Origin: Taudactylus pleione
Lineage: Eukaryota > Chordata > Amphibia > Anura > Myobatrachidae
DNA: 64,000 nt
Direction of reading: 5' to 3'
Assembly (NCBI GenBank): GCA_031769625.1
Contig: JAUIMM010000574.1
Coordinates: forward strand, 62,001 to 126,000
The notes beneath the pieces are model-generated. The model saw nothing but the letters and a program-made list of their open reading frames with translations, was not told the DNA's origin and ran no database searches. Made by a program: the position numbers and the translations under genes. Of this stretch, positions 63,701-64,000 are shown piece after piece; positions within the stretch are counted from its first letter, which is position 1, and each line of letters begins with the position of its first letter.

Positions 63701-64000
63701 GCTCCTGAGTCTGTATATGGGAGACTGCACTGAGTAATTTGATATGTGACACCTGTATATCTGTGTGCTCCTGAGTCTGTATATGAGAGACTGCGCTGAG
63801 TAATGTGATATGTGACACCTGTATATCTGTGTGCTCCTGAGTCTGTATATGGGAGACTGCACTGATTATTGTGATATGTGACGCCTGTATATCTGTGTGC
63901 TCCTGAGTCTATATATGGGAGACTGTGCTGAGTAATGTGATATGTGACATCTGTATATCTGTGTGCTCCTGAGTCTGTGTTTATGGGAGACTGTGCTGAG
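60701..64000 (+). repeat. Heterogeneous right domain
   Basis: This is like 2.5-7.7 kb: 58/67-bp cassettes, TGATACCTG doublets with TATATGGAGACTGTG (near 60,650, 61,635, 62,930 and 63,580), TTTTAAAGAGACTGCG (two adjacent copies near 61,370 and 61,436). About 60,905-61,870 is repeated at 62,987-63,840. The last 140 bases (GACGCC at 63,880, GACATCTG, GTTTATGGGAGACTGTG) match 30,214-30,330. The array continues past the window. Confidence 0.85.
62987..63840 (+). repeat. Second copy of 60.9-61.87 kb
   Basis: GCGCAGATTAATGTG (60,995 / 63,077) gives an offset of 2082. After two monomers are lost the offset is 1950 (TGTACTCC, 61,551 / 63,501). The two copies are separated by about 1.1 kb of related but differently ordered monomers. 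Confidence 0.8.

Larger units (their letters stand above)
1..64000 (+). repeat. 66-bp tandem satellite array filling the whole window
   Basis: Every line of the window reads as the same 66-bp unit, always in the same orientation, with point variants and a few recurring length variants. Recurrent words are GCTCCTGAGTCTGTATATGG, GAGACTGCGCTGAGTAATG and TGATATGTGACACCTGTATA. About 970 copies fit. No unique DNA, mobile element, inversion or gene interrupts the array, and it begins and ends mid-array. The plus strand is rich in T and G (41 of 66 consensus bases). Layered higher-order repeats and large tandem duplications (separate entries) are the marks of unequal exchange in satellite DNA. Its chromosomal place and host species are not determined by the sequence. 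Confidence 0.98.

Noticed and set aside
1..64000. Long minus-strand open reading frames as genes (for example 24,966-28,109, 921-3689, 41,247-43,958, 34,823-37,348, 11,860-14,319)
   Set aside because: They overlap each other in all three minus frames, consist only of the 22-codon repeat, start at chance ATGs created by point changes, and are broken or shifted by -7, +2, -1 and +1 indels with no sign of selection for frame.
1..64000. CRISPR array
   Set aside because: The repeated unit is contiguous at 66 bp with no unique spacers, and unit variants are shared and inherited in blocks. This is satellite DNA.
1..64000. Canonical centromere satellite with a CENP-B box
   Set aside because: I saw no match to the CENP-B box pattern (TTCG, A, CGGG at the set spacing). 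TTCGCTGAG variants lack the CGGG part. HOR structure alone does not prove centromere function.
1..64000. Telomeric or interstitial telomeric repeats
   Set aside because: No run of TTAGGG or related short telomere units was seen.
1..64000. Embedded transposon, tRNA, rRNA or other unique DNA
   Set aside because: Reading line by line, every stretch fits the monomer. No terminal repeats, target-site duplications or RNA gene signatures appear.

Overview
The window holds no recognisable gene. It is one uninterrupted satellite array: about 970 head-to-tail copies of a 66-bp monomer, all in the same orientation, running off both ends. A perfect consensus copy lies at 2561-2626 (A14 T22 G19 C11, 45% GC, one CpG in a GCGC site). 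I found no unique sequence, transposon, tRNA or rRNA, and no inverted segment. A megabase-style tandem array with layered higher-order repeats (HORs) points to a eukaryotic genome, probably a centromeric, pericentromeric, subtelomeric or other heterochromatic block. The species cannot be named from the sequence; a vertebrate is plausible because the single CpG decays to TpG and CpA in a pattern expected of methylated DNA.

The order is in the pattern of variant monomers. Length variants act as landmarks: 68 bp (+2, motif GTTTAT), 59 bp (-7, loss of one of two overlapping ATGTGA direct repeats), 58 bp (-8) and 67 bp (+1). Distances between GTTTAT landmarks are whole numbers of monomers once these indels are counted. 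They give HOR units of 6, 8, 9, 10, 13, 14 and 19 monomers (398, 530, 596, 662, 860, 926 and 1242 bp).

At the largest scale there is a tandem superblock. Block A (about 7.74-31.16 kb) is followed directly by Block B (about 31.17-56.98 kb), with a period of 23,427 bp at the left edge. Each block has a heterogeneous head (7.7-10.7; 31.2-34.3 kb), a homogenised HOR core (10.7-28.1; 34.3 to about 54 kb), a tail and a short linker (30.2-31.16; 56.3-57.0 kb). The two 1242-bp HOR pairs are shared by A and B, so they are older. A alone carries tandem duplications of about 2.6-2.7 kb (13.2-18.5 kb) and 2682 bp (21.2-26.5 kb). B alone carries duplications of 1383 bp (38.4-41.2 kb), 5582 bp (42.9-54.1 kb) and 1845 bp (52.4-56.1 kb). 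A 3140-bp duplication (54.4-60.7 kb) covers the tail and linker of B.

The left end (1-2.5 kb) resembles 56.7-59.4 kb and looks like the end of an earlier block. 2.5-7.7 kb is heterogeneous and includes the first copy of a 3.5-kb tandem repeat. The right end (60.7-64 kb) is heterogeneous too, and its last 140 bases match 30.2-30.3 kb.

The minus strand shows very long open frames (up to 1047 codons). These are an arithmetic artefact: 66 is a multiple of 3 and the monomer has no stop in any of its three minus-strand frames. They are not annotated as genes. Block boundaries were found by eye from landmark variants and are good to roughly one monomer unless stated otherwise.
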